Shown here piece by piece: positions 9,864 to 20,064 of a DNA stretch of 62,028 nt. Numbering within the stretch: position 1 is the first letter of the stretch; every line of letters begins with the position of its first letter. The DNA is from JAEUMW01 sp039807745 (lineage in GTDB: Bacteria > Pseudomonadota > Gammaproteobacteria > Burkholderiales > JAEUMW01). The stretch spans positions 1 through 62,028 of the forward strand of contig JBDHRV010000004.1 of assembly GCA_039807745.1 (NCBI GenBank). Reading direction: 5' to 3'. The translations under genes were made by a program, and so were the position numbers. A model generated the notes under the pieces. The model searched no databases. It saw nothing but the letters and a program-made list of their open reading frames with translations, and was not told where the DNA came from.

Positions 9864-10568
9864 ATGACACCGGCGCATTCGATCGTCTTCCTCGTCGACG
9901 TGGACAACACGCTGCTCGACAACGACCGCATCCGGGACGACATCCAGCGCCATCTCGAGCACGAATTCGGCGCCTACTGCCGCGAGCGCTACTGGACCAT
10001 CCAGGAGGAGCTTTTCGTCCAGCTCGGCTATCGCGACTATCTCGGCGCGCTGCAGCTGTATCGTGACGAGCACCCGGACGAAGTCGAGTTCCTGTCGATG
10101 GCCTCCTATCTCGTCGATTACCCATTCGGCGAGCGCGTGTTCCCTCACGCGCGCGAGGTGCTGGAACGCTTCCAGAGTTGGGGACGGACGGTTATCCTGT
10201 CCGACGGTGACGTGGTGTTCCAGCCGCGCAAGGTGGAGCGCTCCGGTCTCGCGCGCGTGGTCGGCGGCCACGTGCTGATCTATATCCACAAGGAGCAGTC
10301 GCTCGATGACGTGTCGCGCCGCTATCCGGCTGATCACTACGTGCTGGTGGACGACAAGCTGCGCATCCTCACCGCGGTCAAAGAGGTGTGGGGCGAACGC
10401 GTGACCACGGTCTTTCCGCGCCAGGGCCAGTTCGCGCGCGAGCAGGTGATCGCCCGCTACCCTGCCGCGGACCTGACGGTCGACCGCATCGGCGACCTGC
10501 TCGACCTCGACCTGCCCGCCTTCACTGCGGGCCGTCCCATCCCTCGACCCGCGGAGGTGACGCGATGA
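9864..10568 (+). CDS. HAD-superfamily hydrolase
   Basis: This 234-residue protein has the HAD motif I FLVDVDNTLLDND (nucleophile and acid/base Asp as DxD), motif II-like TVILSDGD, and a motif IV-like VLVDDKLRIL. Substrate is unknown. The gene sits 18 bp after xfp, and its stop overlaps the start of transaldolase by 4 bp (ATGA), so it is probably co-translated with tal. Location suggests a sugar-phosphate or metabolite-repair phosphatase, but this is inference from position only. The cap region is helical and small, as in class I HAD phosphatases. Confidence 0.88.
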   Translation: MTPAHSIVFLVDVDNTLLDNDRIRDDIQRHLEHEFGAYCRERYWTIQEELFVQLGYRDYLGALQLYRDEHPDEVEFLSMASYLVDYPFGERVFPHAREVLERFQSWGRTVILSDGDVVFQPRKVERSGLARVVGGHVLIYIHKEQSLDDVSRRYPADHYVLVDDKLRILTAVKEVWGERVTTVFPRQGQFAREQVIARYPAADLTVDRIGDLLDLDLPAFTAGRPIPRPAEVTR

Positions 10569-11650
10569 ATGCTACGCAACGACTGCACGACGCCGGCCAG
10601 AGCCTCTGGCTCGACAACATCACGCGCGATCTGCTTACCACCGGCACGCTCGCGCGCTATATCGACCAGCTGTCGGTGACGGGACTGACCTCGAATCCGA
10701 CGATCTTCGACCATGCGGTCAAGGGCAGCGCGTCCTACGACGCCGCGATCCGCACGGAGCTTGCCGCCGGCAAGTCCGGCGAGGCGCTCTTCTTCGACCT
10801 CGCGCTCGCCGACATCACGGCGGCCGCCGATCTCTTCCGGCCGGTCCACGAGCGCACCGCGGGGGTCGATGGGTGGGTGTCGCTGGAAGTGTCGCCACTG
10901 CTGGCGTACGACACCAAGACCACGCTCGCGGAAGCCAGGGACCTGCACGCGCGCGCCGGAAGGCACAATGTCTACATCAAGATCCCTGGCACGCCGGAGG
11001 GGCTACCGGCGATCGAGGAGGCGACCTTTGCCGGCGTTCCGATCAACGTGACGCTCCTCTTCTCACGCGAGCAGTACCTCGCGGCCGCGGAAGCCTACCT
11101 GCGCGGCATCGAGCGGCGCATCGCGGCCGGGCTGAGCCCCGACGTGCCCTCGGTGGCGTCGCTCTTCGTCAGCCGCTGGGACGTGGCAGTGGCGAGCAAG
11201 GTGCCGGCGCAGCTCGTCAACCGGCTCGGCATCGCCATCGCCAAGCGCACCTACAAGGCGTACTGCGACCTGGTCGCCTCGCCGCGCTATCAGCGCGTGA
11301 TGAACGCGGGCGGCCGGCCGCAGCGGCTGCTCATGGCGAGCACGGGGACGAAGGACCCGAAGGCCTCCGACATCCTGTACGTGAAGGCGCTGGCGGCCCC
11401 TTTCACCGTCAATACCATGCCCGAGGGCACGCTCAAGGCCTTCGCCGACCACGGCGAGGTCGGCGCGCTGCTCACGGCCGATGGCGGCGATTGCGAAGAG
11501 GTGCTGGCGGCATTCGCGCAGGCCGGCATCGACGTCGACGCGCTCGCGGCAAAGCTGCAGCAGGAAGGCGCGGCCTCGTTCGTGAAGTCGTGGAACGACA
11601 TGATGGCCGTGATCGCCTCCAAGTGCGCGGCGCTCCAGAAGGTCGGCTAG
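10565..11650 (+). CDS. tal: Transaldolase
   Basis: This 361-residue enzyme transfers a dihydroxyacetone unit between sugar phosphates in the non-oxidative pentose phosphate pathway. Signatures include SVTGLTSNPTIFDHA and the Schiff-base lysine motif VYIKIPGTPEGLPAI (Lys near residue 140). Also present are PINVTLLFSREQY and LMASTGTKDP. Length fits the longer bacterial TalB-like and Tal-actinobacterial group. The start overlaps the HAD gene stop. With phosphoketolase it can rebalance erythrose-4-P and glyceraldehyde-3-P. Confidence 0.95.
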   Translation: MNATQRLHDAGQSLWLDNITRDLLTTGTLARYIDQLSVTGLTSNPTIFDHAVKGSASYDAAIRTELAAGKSGEALFFDLALADITAAADLFRPVHERTAGVDGWVSLEVSPLLAYDTKTTLAEARDLHARAGRHNVYIKIPGTPEGLPAIEEATFAGVPINVTLLFSREQYLAAAEAYLRGIERRIAAGLSPDVPSVASLFVSRWDVAVASKVPAQLVNRLGIAIAKRTYKAYCDLVASPRYQRVMNAGGRPQRLLMASTGTKDPKASDILYVKALAAPFTVNTMPEGTLKAFADHGEVGALLTADGGDCEEVLAAFAQAGIDVDALAAKLQQEGAASFVKSWNDMMAVIASKCAALQKVG

Positions 11651-11670
11651 GCGCGAACGGGCTCTCGAAG

Positions 11671-12387
11671 ATGAACGTGCTGGCGATAGACATCGGGGGA
11701 ACCCATGTCAAGATTCTCGCTACCGGACAAACCGAACGCCGCGCGTTTCCATCCGGACCCGAGTTGACGCCCGCGGCCATGGTCGCCAGCGTCAAGGCGC
11801 TCGCGCAAGGGTGGTCGTACGAAGTGGTCGCGATGGGCTATCCGGGCCCGGTGCTGCACGATCGGCCCGTCGCGGAGCCGCATAACCTCGCGCCGGGCTG
11901 GGTCGGCTTCGACTACGCGGGTGCGTTCGGTTGCCCCGTGAAGATCGTGAACGATGCGGCGATGCAGGCGCTCGGCAGCTACAACGGCGGCAAGATGCTG
12001 TTCCTGGGGCTGGGTACCGGCCTTGGCTCGACCATGATCGTGGACGGCCTCGTCGAGCCGATGGAGCTCGCGCATCTGCCCTACCGCAAGGCGACGTACG
12101 AGGATTACGTGGGGCTGCGCGGCCTGATCAAGCGCGGCAAGAAGAAATGGCGCGAGTCCGTCGCCGACGTAGTGGCGCTGCTCAAGGGTGCTCTCCAGCC
12201 GGACGACATCGTGCTCGGCGGCGGCAATGCGAAGGAACTGAAGAAACTGCCCCCCGGCTGCCGGGCGGGTGACAACGCGAATGCCTTCATCGGCGGCTTC
12301 CGGCTGTGGGAAGGTGCCCGAGCCCGCAGACGCGCCAAGCCGGCGCAGGCACGCGCAAAGAAAACCGATCAAGGGAGCCCGACATGA
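11671..12387 (+). CDS. ppgK: ROK-family polyphosphate glucokinase
   Basis: This 238-residue ROK kinase has the N-terminal phosphate loop NVLAIDIGGTHVKILATG, the catalytic-base region VKIVNDAAMQALGSY, and LFLGLGTGLGSTMIVDG. The short length and the YEDYVGLRGLIKRGKKKW segment fit polyphosphate glucokinases, which phosphorylate glucose to glucose-6-P with polyphosphate. The C-terminal tail is basic (RARRRAKPAQARAKK), which could help bind polyphosphate; that is my inference. It starts 20 bp after tal and overlaps pgi by 4 bp. An ATP-dependent glucokinase is the main alternative. Confidence 0.82.
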   Translation: MNVLAIDIGGTHVKILATGQTERRAFPSGPELTPAAMVASVKALAQGWSYEVVAMGYPGPVLHDRPVAEPHNLAPGWVGFDYAGAFGCPVKIVNDAAMQALGSYNGGKMLFLGLGTGLGSTMIVDGLVEPMELAHLPYRKATYEDYVGLRGLIKRGKKKWRESVADVVALLKGALQPDDIVLGGGNAKELKKLPPGCRAGDNANAFIGGFRLWEGARARRRAKPAQARAKKTDQGSPT

Positions 12388-14021
12388 GCACTGCCCACCC
12401 GACACTCACCGCGCTGCCGGCCTGGAAGGCGCTATCGGCGCATGCCGCGCAGATGCGCTCGCTGCACCTGCGCCAGCTCTTCGCCGACGATCCCAAGCGC
12501 GGCGAGCGACTCAAGCTGGAGGCGCTCGGCATCTATCTCGACTACTCCAAGCATCGCATCACCGATGAGACGATCGCGCTGCTGGTGCAGCTTGCGGAGG
12601 AGGCGGGCCTGCGCTCGCGCATCGATGCCATGTTCCGCGGCGAGAAGATCAACGTCTCGGAGGAGCGTGCGGTGCTGCACGTGGCGCTGCGCGCGCCGCG
12701 CGACGCGTCGATCGTGGTCGACGGCGAGAATGTGGTGCCGCACGTGCACGACGTGCTCGACAAGATGACCGGCTTCGCGAACCGCGTGCGCGACGGCGCG
12801 TGGCAGGGCCACACCGGCAAGCGCATCCGCAACGTGGTCAACATCGGCATCGGCGGCTCCGACCTGGGTCCGGTGATGGCGTACGAGGCGCTCCGACACT
12901 ACAGCGCGCGCGAACTGACGTTCCGCTTCGTGTCCAACGTCGACGGCACCGACTTTGCCGAAGCGGTGCACGATCTCGACGCGACGGAGACGCTTTTCAT
13001 CGTCTCGTCGAAGACCTTCACGACGCTGGAGACCATGACCAACGCCCACACTGCGCGCGCCTGGGCGCTCGAGCGTCTGGGCGGCGACGCCAAGGCGATC
13101 GCAAAGCACTTCGTCGCGGTGTCGACCAATGCGGAAGAGGTGTCGAAGTTCGGTATCGACACCGCCAACATGTTCGGCTTCTGGGACTGGGTCGGCGGCC
13201 GCTACTCGATGGATTCCGCGATTGGGCTGTCGACCATGCTCGCGGTCGGCCCCGAGAACTTCCGCGCCCTGCTCGCCGGCTTCCACGAGTTGGACGAGCA
13301 CTTCCGCACCGCGCCCTTCGCGCACAACCTGCCGGTGCTGATGGGCTTGCTCGTGCTCTGGTACAACAACTTCTTCGGCGCGCAGACGGTGGCAGTGCTG
13401 CCTTACGAGCAGTACCTGAAGCGCTTCCCCGCCTACCTGCAGCAGCTCACGATGGAGAGCAACGGCAAGCGCGTGACCATCGACGGCACCGCGGTCGACT
13501 ACGACACCGGCCCCATCTACTGGGGCGAGCCAGGGACCAACGGCCAGCACTCGTTCTACCAGTTGATCCACCAGGGCACGCACCTCATCCCGTGCGATTT
13601 CATCGGCTTCGGCCAGACGCTCAATCCGCTCGGACAGCACCACGACTTCCTGATCTCGAACGTGTTCGCGCAGGGCGAGGCGCTCGCATTCGGCAAGACG
13701 CCCGAAGAAGTGAAGGCGGAAGGTTCGCCCGAGTGGCTCGTGCCGCATCGCACGTTCGAAGGCAACCGGCCGTCGAGCACGCTGCTGCTCGAGCGCCTCA
13801 CCCCCGCCGCGCTCGGCAAGCTGGTCGCGCTCTACGAGCACAGCGTCTTTACCCAGGGTGCGATCTGGCACATCAATCCGTTCGACCAGTGGGGGGTGGA
13901 ACTCGGCAAGGTGCTGGCAAAGCGCATCATCCCGGAACTGTCTGGCGCCGAGGCGGAACTGCGCCACGACAGTTCCACCAACGCGCTGATCCGGCGCTAT
14001 CGGAAGCTCAAGGGCGGTTGA
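12384..14021 (+). CDS. pgi: Glucose-6-phosphate isomerase
   Basis: This 545-residue enzyme interconverts glucose-6-P and fructose-6-P, feeding phosphoketolase. Visible signatures are NIGIGGSDLGPVMAYEAL, VSSKTFTTLET, the catalytic Glu in QLTMESNGK, the catalytic His in GTNGQHSFYQLIHQGT, and the C-terminal QWGVELGKVLAKRI. Length matches the E. coli enzyme (549). The ATG at 12384 overlaps the ppgK stop (ATGA) and follows AAGGGAG. Its place right after polyphosphate glucokinase is consistent with flow of glucose into F6P. Confidence 0.97.
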   Translation: MSTAHPTLTALPAWKALSAHAAQMRSLHLRQLFADDPKRGERLKLEALGIYLDYSKHRITDETIALLVQLAEEAGLRSRIDAMFRGEKINVSEERAVLHVALRAPRDASIVVDGENVVPHVHDVLDKMTGFANRVRDGAWQGHTGKRIRNVVNIGIGGSDLGPVMAYEALRHYSARELTFRFVSNVDGTDFAEAVHDLDATETLFIVSSKTFTTLETMTNAHTARAWALERLGGDAKAIAKHFVAVSTNAEEVSKFGIDTANMFGFWDWVGGRYSMDSAIGLSTMLAVGPENFRALLAGFHELDEHFRTAPFAHNLPVLMGLLVLWYNNFFGAQTVAVLPYEQYLKRFPAYLQQLTMESNGKRVTIDGTAVDYDTGPIYWGEPGTNGQHSFYQLIHQGTHLIPCDFIGFGQTLNPLGQHHDFLISNVFAQGEALAFGKTPEEVKAEGSPEWLVPHRTFEGNRPSSTLLLERLTPAALGKLVALYEHSVFTQGAIWHINPFDQWGVELGKVLAKRIIPELSGAEAELRHDSSTNALIRRYRKLKGG

Positions 14022-14063
14022 TCCCGCGCATCACGCATCGCCGCCTCATCACAAGGAGCGAGA

Positions 14064-15083
14064 ATGCAACTCGGAATGATCGGACTCGGCCGCATGGGCG
14101 CCAACATGGTGCGGCGGCTCATCCGCAACGGCCACGATTGCGTCGTCTTCGACATGTCGGCGGCTGCGGTGCAGGAACTCGTCAAGGAGAAGGCTACGGG
14201 AGCGGAATCGCTCGCGGACTTCGTCGCCAAGCTCGCGAAGCCGCGCGCCGTGTGGCTGATGGTGCCCGCGGCAGTGGTCGACAAGACCATCGCCGACCTG
14301 CTCGCGCATCTCGACCAGGGCGATATCCTGATCGACGGCGGCAACTCCTACTACGTCGATGACATCCGGCGCGCGAAAGAGCTCGCGCCGCGGGGCGTGC
14401 ACTACGTCGACGTCGGCACGAGCGGCGGCGTCTGGGGCCTCGAGCGCGGCTACTGCATGATGATCGGCGGTGAGCCCGAGGTGGTGCGGCACCTCGACCC
14501 CGTCTTCGCGACGCTTGCCCCCGGCATCGGTACGATCGAGCGCACGCCGGGGCGCGAGAAGGTCGGGGGCACGTCGGAACAGGGTTATCTGCACTGCGGG
14601 CCGAACGGCGCCGGCCATTTCGTGAAGATGGTGCACAATGGCATCGAGTACGGCATCATGGCAGCCTACGCCGAAGGGTTGAACGTTCTGCACGGCGCCA
14701 ATGCCGGCAAGCGCCAGCGCGAGGTCGACGCGGAGACCACACCGCTGCGCGACCCCGAGCATTATCAGTACGATCTCAATCTTGCCGACATCGCCGAGGT
14801 ATGGCGGCGCGGCAGCGTGATCGCCTCGTGGCTGCTCGATCTCACCGCCAGTGCGCTCATCGAGGATCCGCGGCTCTCGAAGTTCGCCGGGCGCGTCTCG
14901 GATTCGGGGGAAGGGCGCTGGACCATCAAGGCAGGCATCGACGAGAGCGTGCCGACGCCGGTCCTCACGACCGCGCTCTACGAGCGGTTCAGTTCGCGCG
15001 GTGAGGCACAGTTCCAGGACAAGCTGCTCTCGGCCATGCGCTACCAGTTCGGCGGCCACCTCGAGAAGCCAGGCGGCAAGTGA
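14064..15083 (+). CDS. gnd: 6-phosphogluconate dehydrogenase, decarboxylating, short (GndA/YqeC-like) form
   Basis: This 339-residue enzyme oxidises 6-phosphogluconate to ribulose-5-P and CO2. It is the short form, about 130 residues shorter than E. coli Gnd. The Rossmann loop is LGMIGLGRMGANM. Catalytic motifs are LIDGGNSYY, GTSGGVWGLERGYCMMIGG and GAGHFVKMVHNGIEYGIM (Lys and Asn). After strand beta-2 the sequence is VVFDMS, whereas NADP-specific enzymes have an NRS/NRT-type motif, so NAD may be the preferred cofactor. It follows pgi by 42 bp and precedes zwf by 24 bp; AAGGAG lies before the ATG. Confidence 0.95.
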   Translation: MQLGMIGLGRMGANMVRRLIRNGHDCVVFDMSAAAVQELVKEKATGAESLADFVAKLAKPRAVWLMVPAAVVDKTIADLLAHLDQGDILIDGGNSYYVDDIRRAKELAPRGVHYVDVGTSGGVWGLERGYCMMIGGEPEVVRHLDPVFATLAPGIGTIERTPGREKVGGTSEQGYLHCGPNGAGHFVKMVHNGIEYGIMAAYAEGLNVLHGANAGKRQREVDAETTPLRDPEHYQYDLNLADIAEVWRRGSVIASWLLDLTASALIEDPRLSKFAGRVSDSGEGRWTIKAGIDESVPTPVLTTALYERFSSRGEAQFQDKLLSAMRYQFGGHLEKPGGK

Positions 15084-15107
15084 CGCGATGAGCAGAGGGG
15101 AGCAAGG

Positions 15108-16487
15108 ATGAGCGAAGCCCGTTCCGACGCGCTGGTGTTCTTCGGTGCCACCGGGGATCTCGCGTACAAGAAGATCTTTCCGTCGCTGCAGGCGATGGTG
15201 AAGCGCGGCCACCTCGACGTGCCGGTGATCGGCGTCGCAAAGGCGGGCTGGCACCTGGATCAGCTCAAGGCGCGGGCACGCGACAGCCTGGAGAAGCACG
15301 GCGGCGGGGTCGATGCGGCAGCATTCGAGAAGCTCTCCGGCCTCCTGCGGTATGTCGATGGCGATTACGCGGATGCCGCGACGTTTCAGGCGATCCAGAA
15401 GCAGCTCGGCGGCGCGAGCCACCCGGCGCATTACCTTGCCATTCCGCCGGTGCTGTTCGGACTGGTGGTGGAGCAGCTCGCCAAGTCGGGCTGCACGAGC
15501 GGTGCGCGCGTCGTCGTCGAGAAGCCGTTCGGGCGCGACTTCGCTTCGGCGCAGGCGCTCAACGCGATCCTGCTCGGCACGTTCGACGAAGACCACATCT
15601 TCCGCATCGACCACTACCTTGGCAAACGGCCGGTGCACAACATGGTCTTCTTCCGCTTCGCGAACGCGTTCCTCGAATCGTTCTGGAACCGCAAGTTCAT
15701 CCGCAGCGTCCAGATCACGATGGCGGAGAGCTTCGGGGTGCAGGGCAGGGGAGCGTTCTACGACCAGGTCGGCACCATCCGCGACGTGGTGCAGAATCAT
15801 CTGTTCCAGGTGCTCGCGAACCTCTGCATGGAACCTCCGGCGCGCACCGACAGCGAATCGCAGCGCGACGAAAAGGTGAAGGTGCTGAAGTCGATTCCGC
15901 CGATCCAGGCGCAGGATCTGGTGCGCGGCCAGTTTCGCGGCTACCTCTCCGAGCCCGGGGTCGCGGCGGATTCGAAAATCGAGACGTTCGCGGCACTGCG
16001 GCTCGAGATCGATTCCTGGCGCTGGGCGGGCGTGCCGTTCTACATCCGCGCCGGCAAGTCGCTGCCGGTCACGTGCACCGAGGTGGTGGTGCGGCTGCGG
16101 CGCGCGCCGAAGATCTTTCCGCACTGCCCGGGGGCACCGAACTATTTCCGCTTCCGCATCAGCCCCGAGATGAGTCTCGCCATGGGCGTCACCGTGATGG
16201 ACGCGGCGGATGCCATGGTCGGCCAGCCGGTCGAGCTCCTGGCGAGCAATCGCCCCGGGGCCGAGGAGATGGATGCATACGAGCGGGTGCTGGGCGATGC
16301 GATGGCGGGGGATCGCACTCTCTTCGCGCGTGAGGACTACGTGGAAGAGGCATGGCGCATCGTCGATCCCGTGCTCAAGGCCGGCACCGAGGTCCACGAG
16401 TACGAACCGGGCACCTGGGGACCGGACGCGGTCGGCCAGAATGTCGTGCCGCCCGGGGGCTGGCAGAACCCGGTTGTCTCGGCTTGA
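15108..16487 (+). CDS. zwf: Glucose-6-phosphate dehydrogenase
   Basis: This 459-residue enzyme makes 6-phosphogluconolactone from glucose-6-P. The N-terminus has the nucleotide-binding motif VFFGATGDLAYKKIFPSL, followed by VVVEKPFGRD and the active-site motif FRIDHYLGKRPVHN, with the conserved His at about residue 169. Also visible are DQVGTIRDVVQNHLFQVL and FYIRAGKSL. Length is slightly short but within family range. An AAGGA ribosome binding site precedes the start. Gene order gnd-zwf-pgl gives all three oxidative pentose phosphate steps together. Confidence 0.97.
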   Translation: MSEARSDALVFFGATGDLAYKKIFPSLQAMVKRGHLDVPVIGVAKAGWHLDQLKARARDSLEKHGGGVDAAAFEKLSGLLRYVDGDYADAATFQAIQKQLGGASHPAHYLAIPPVLFGLVVEQLAKSGCTSGARVVVEKPFGRDFASAQALNAILLGTFDEDHIFRIDHYLGKRPVHNMVFFRFANAFLESFWNRKFIRSVQITMAESFGVQGRGAFYDQVGTIRDVVQNHLFQVLANLCMEPPARTDSESQRDEKVKVLKSIPPIQAQDLVRGQFRGYLSEPGVAADSKIETFAALRLEIDSWRWAGVPFYIRAGKSLPVTCTEVVVRLRRAPKIFPHCPGAPNYFRFRISPEMSLAMGVTVMDAADAMVGQPVELLASNRPGAEEMDAYERVLGDAMAGDRTLFAREDYVEEAWRIVDPVLKAGTEVHEYEPGTWGPDAVGQNVVPPGGWQNPVVSA

Positions 16488-16514
16488 GAGAAACCTCCGA
16501 CAGCGGCAGCGGCC

Positions 16515-17204
16515 ATGAAGATCGAAGTGCTGGAGAGCCCCGGCGAGGTGGCGGAAGAGGCCGCGGCCATCATCGCCACGGACGCCCGGATCGCGGTCGA
16601 CGCGCGCGGCCGCTTCACGCTCGCGGTGAGCGGCGGTCACACCCCGTGGCTGATGCTGCGCGCGCTGTCCGCAATGGAGGTGCCCTGGCAGCACGTGCAC
16701 ATTTTCCAGGTCGACGAGCGCATCGCGCCGGCGGGCGATCCCGACCGCAACTACACCCACCTGCGCGAGAGCCTGCTCGATCGCGCGCCCCTCGCCGCGA
16801 CGCAGATCCATGTCATGCCGGTCGAGGCACCCGATCTGCCGGCTGCCGCTGCCCGCTACGCCGCCGTGCTGCGCGAGCTTGCCGGCGCGCCGCCGACGCT
16901 CGATCTCGTCCACCTTGGGCTGGGTCCGGACGGCCACACTGCCTCGCTGGTGCCGAACGATCCGGTGCTCGCGGTGAACGACGCGGACGTGGCGCTCACC
17001 GGGCCTTACATGGGGCGGCCGCGGATGACGCTGACCTACCCCACCATCAACCGCGCGCGCCGCATTCTGTGGCTCGTGACCGGAGCGGAAAAAGCCGCGA
17101 TGCTCGGGCGCCTGCGCGATGCGGATGCGTCGATTCCGGCCGGCCGCGTACGCCAGGACGATGCGCTCGTCCTCGCGGATGGGGCAGCGGCGCTCGTTGG
17201 TTGA
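16515..17204 (+). CDS. pgl: 6-phosphogluconolactonase (DevB type)
   Basis: This 229-residue protein hydrolyses 6-phosphogluconolactone to 6-phosphogluconate. It has the family signatures FTLAVSGGHTPWLMLRAL, HIFQVDERIAP, NYTHLRESLL and LVHLGLGPDGHTASLVP. Length is typical of the DevB/Pgl family. It sits 27 bp after zwf, whose product it uses. The last gene in the oxidative trio, it is followed by glgX after 36 bp. Confidence 0.95.
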   Translation: MKIEVLESPGEVAEEAAAIIATDARIAVDARGRFTLAVSGGHTPWLMLRALSAMEVPWQHVHIFQVDERIAPAGDPDRNYTHLRESLLDRAPLAATQIHVMPVEAPDLPAAAARYAAVLRELAGAPPTLDLVHLGLGPDGHTASLVPNDPVLAVNDADVALTGPYMGRPRMTLTYPTINRARRILWLVTGAEKAAMLGRLRDADASIPAGRVRQDDALVLADGAAALVG

Positions 17205-17240
17205 TCCGGGATCTGCGTACCGTCCACGAGTGACAACATC

Positions 17241-19376
<2,136 letters not shown>

Positions 19377-19502
19377 CCGACGATGACCGACGCCCGGCGC
19401 GATACGCTCGAGATCGTCACCATCTGTACGGTCGACGCACACGAGGTGCATGCCGCGGCGGGAATCCGTACGCACGTGGTCTCTAATTTCTCCACTCGAC
19501 CC

Positions 19503-20051
19503 ATGCAAGATTTCACCGAAAGGACCCTCGATTCGAATTGCGTCTATGACGGCAAACTTCTCGAGGTGCGAGAGGATCAGGTCAGTCTGCCCGACGGACA
19601 GACCGCCACCCGGGAATACGTTCGCCATCCAGGCGCCGTGATCATCCTGCCTATGCTCGACGAACACACGGTGCTGGTCGAACGCCAGTACCGCTATCCG
19701 CTGCATCGGCATTTCCTGGAGCTGCCCGCCGGGAAGATCGATGCGGGGGAAGCACACGCGGTCACCGCGCGGCGGGAATTACTCGAGGAGACGGGCTACG
19801 AGGCGCTCGAGTGGGCCCATCTTTTCACGGCTTACCCTTGCGTGGGCTACTCGAACGAGCGCCTGGAGTTCTACCTTGCCCGGGACCTGCATCATGTCGG
19901 ACATCCGGGCGAGAAGGGGGAGTTTCTGGAGACGATCGCGCTGCCGGTGGATCAGGCGTTGGCGCTGATGGAATCGGGGGAGATCACCGAAGCGAAAACC
20001 ATCATGGGGCTCCTCTGGATCGACCGCTGGCGGTTGCGGTCCCGCAGTTGA
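19503..20051 (+). CDS. NUDIX hydrolase, ADP-ribose/ADP-sugar pyrophosphatase type
   Basis: This 182-residue protein carries a complete NUDIX box, from GKIDAGE through RRELLEETGYE, matching Gx5Ex7REUxEExGU. The surrounding layout (LPDGQTATREYVRHPGAV, VLVERQYRYPL, LELPAGK) is that of ADP-ribose pyrophosphatases. I start at the ATG at 19503; the frame is open back to 19383, but the homologous part begins at MQDFTERTLDSNC. As an ADP-sugar hydrolase it could act on ADP-glucose, the glycogen precursor, which would suit the last gene of the glycogen block. That link is inference. It converges with the EAL-domain gene, only 13 bp apart. Confidence 0.88.
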   Translation: MQDFTERTLDSNCVYDGKLLEVREDQVSLPDGQTATREYVRHPGAVIILPMLDEHTVLVERQYRYPLHRHFLELPAGKIDAGEAHAVTARRELLEETGYEALEWAHLFTAYPCVGYSNERLEFYLARDLHHVGHPGEKGEFLETIALPVDQALALMESGEITEAKTIMGLLWIDRWRLRSRS

Positions 20052-20064
20052 GCAGTCAGTTCGA

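Noticed and set aside
7350..10337. A 995-codon minus-strand frame opposite phosphoketolase
   Set aside because: Same cause: it mirrors the xfp gene exactly, has no recognisable motif and no ribosome binding site.
11671..12387. ROK kinase read as fructokinase or transcriptional repressor
   Set aside because: It has no N-terminal HTH, is short, and sits between tal and pgi with the sequence layout of polyphosphate glucokinases.
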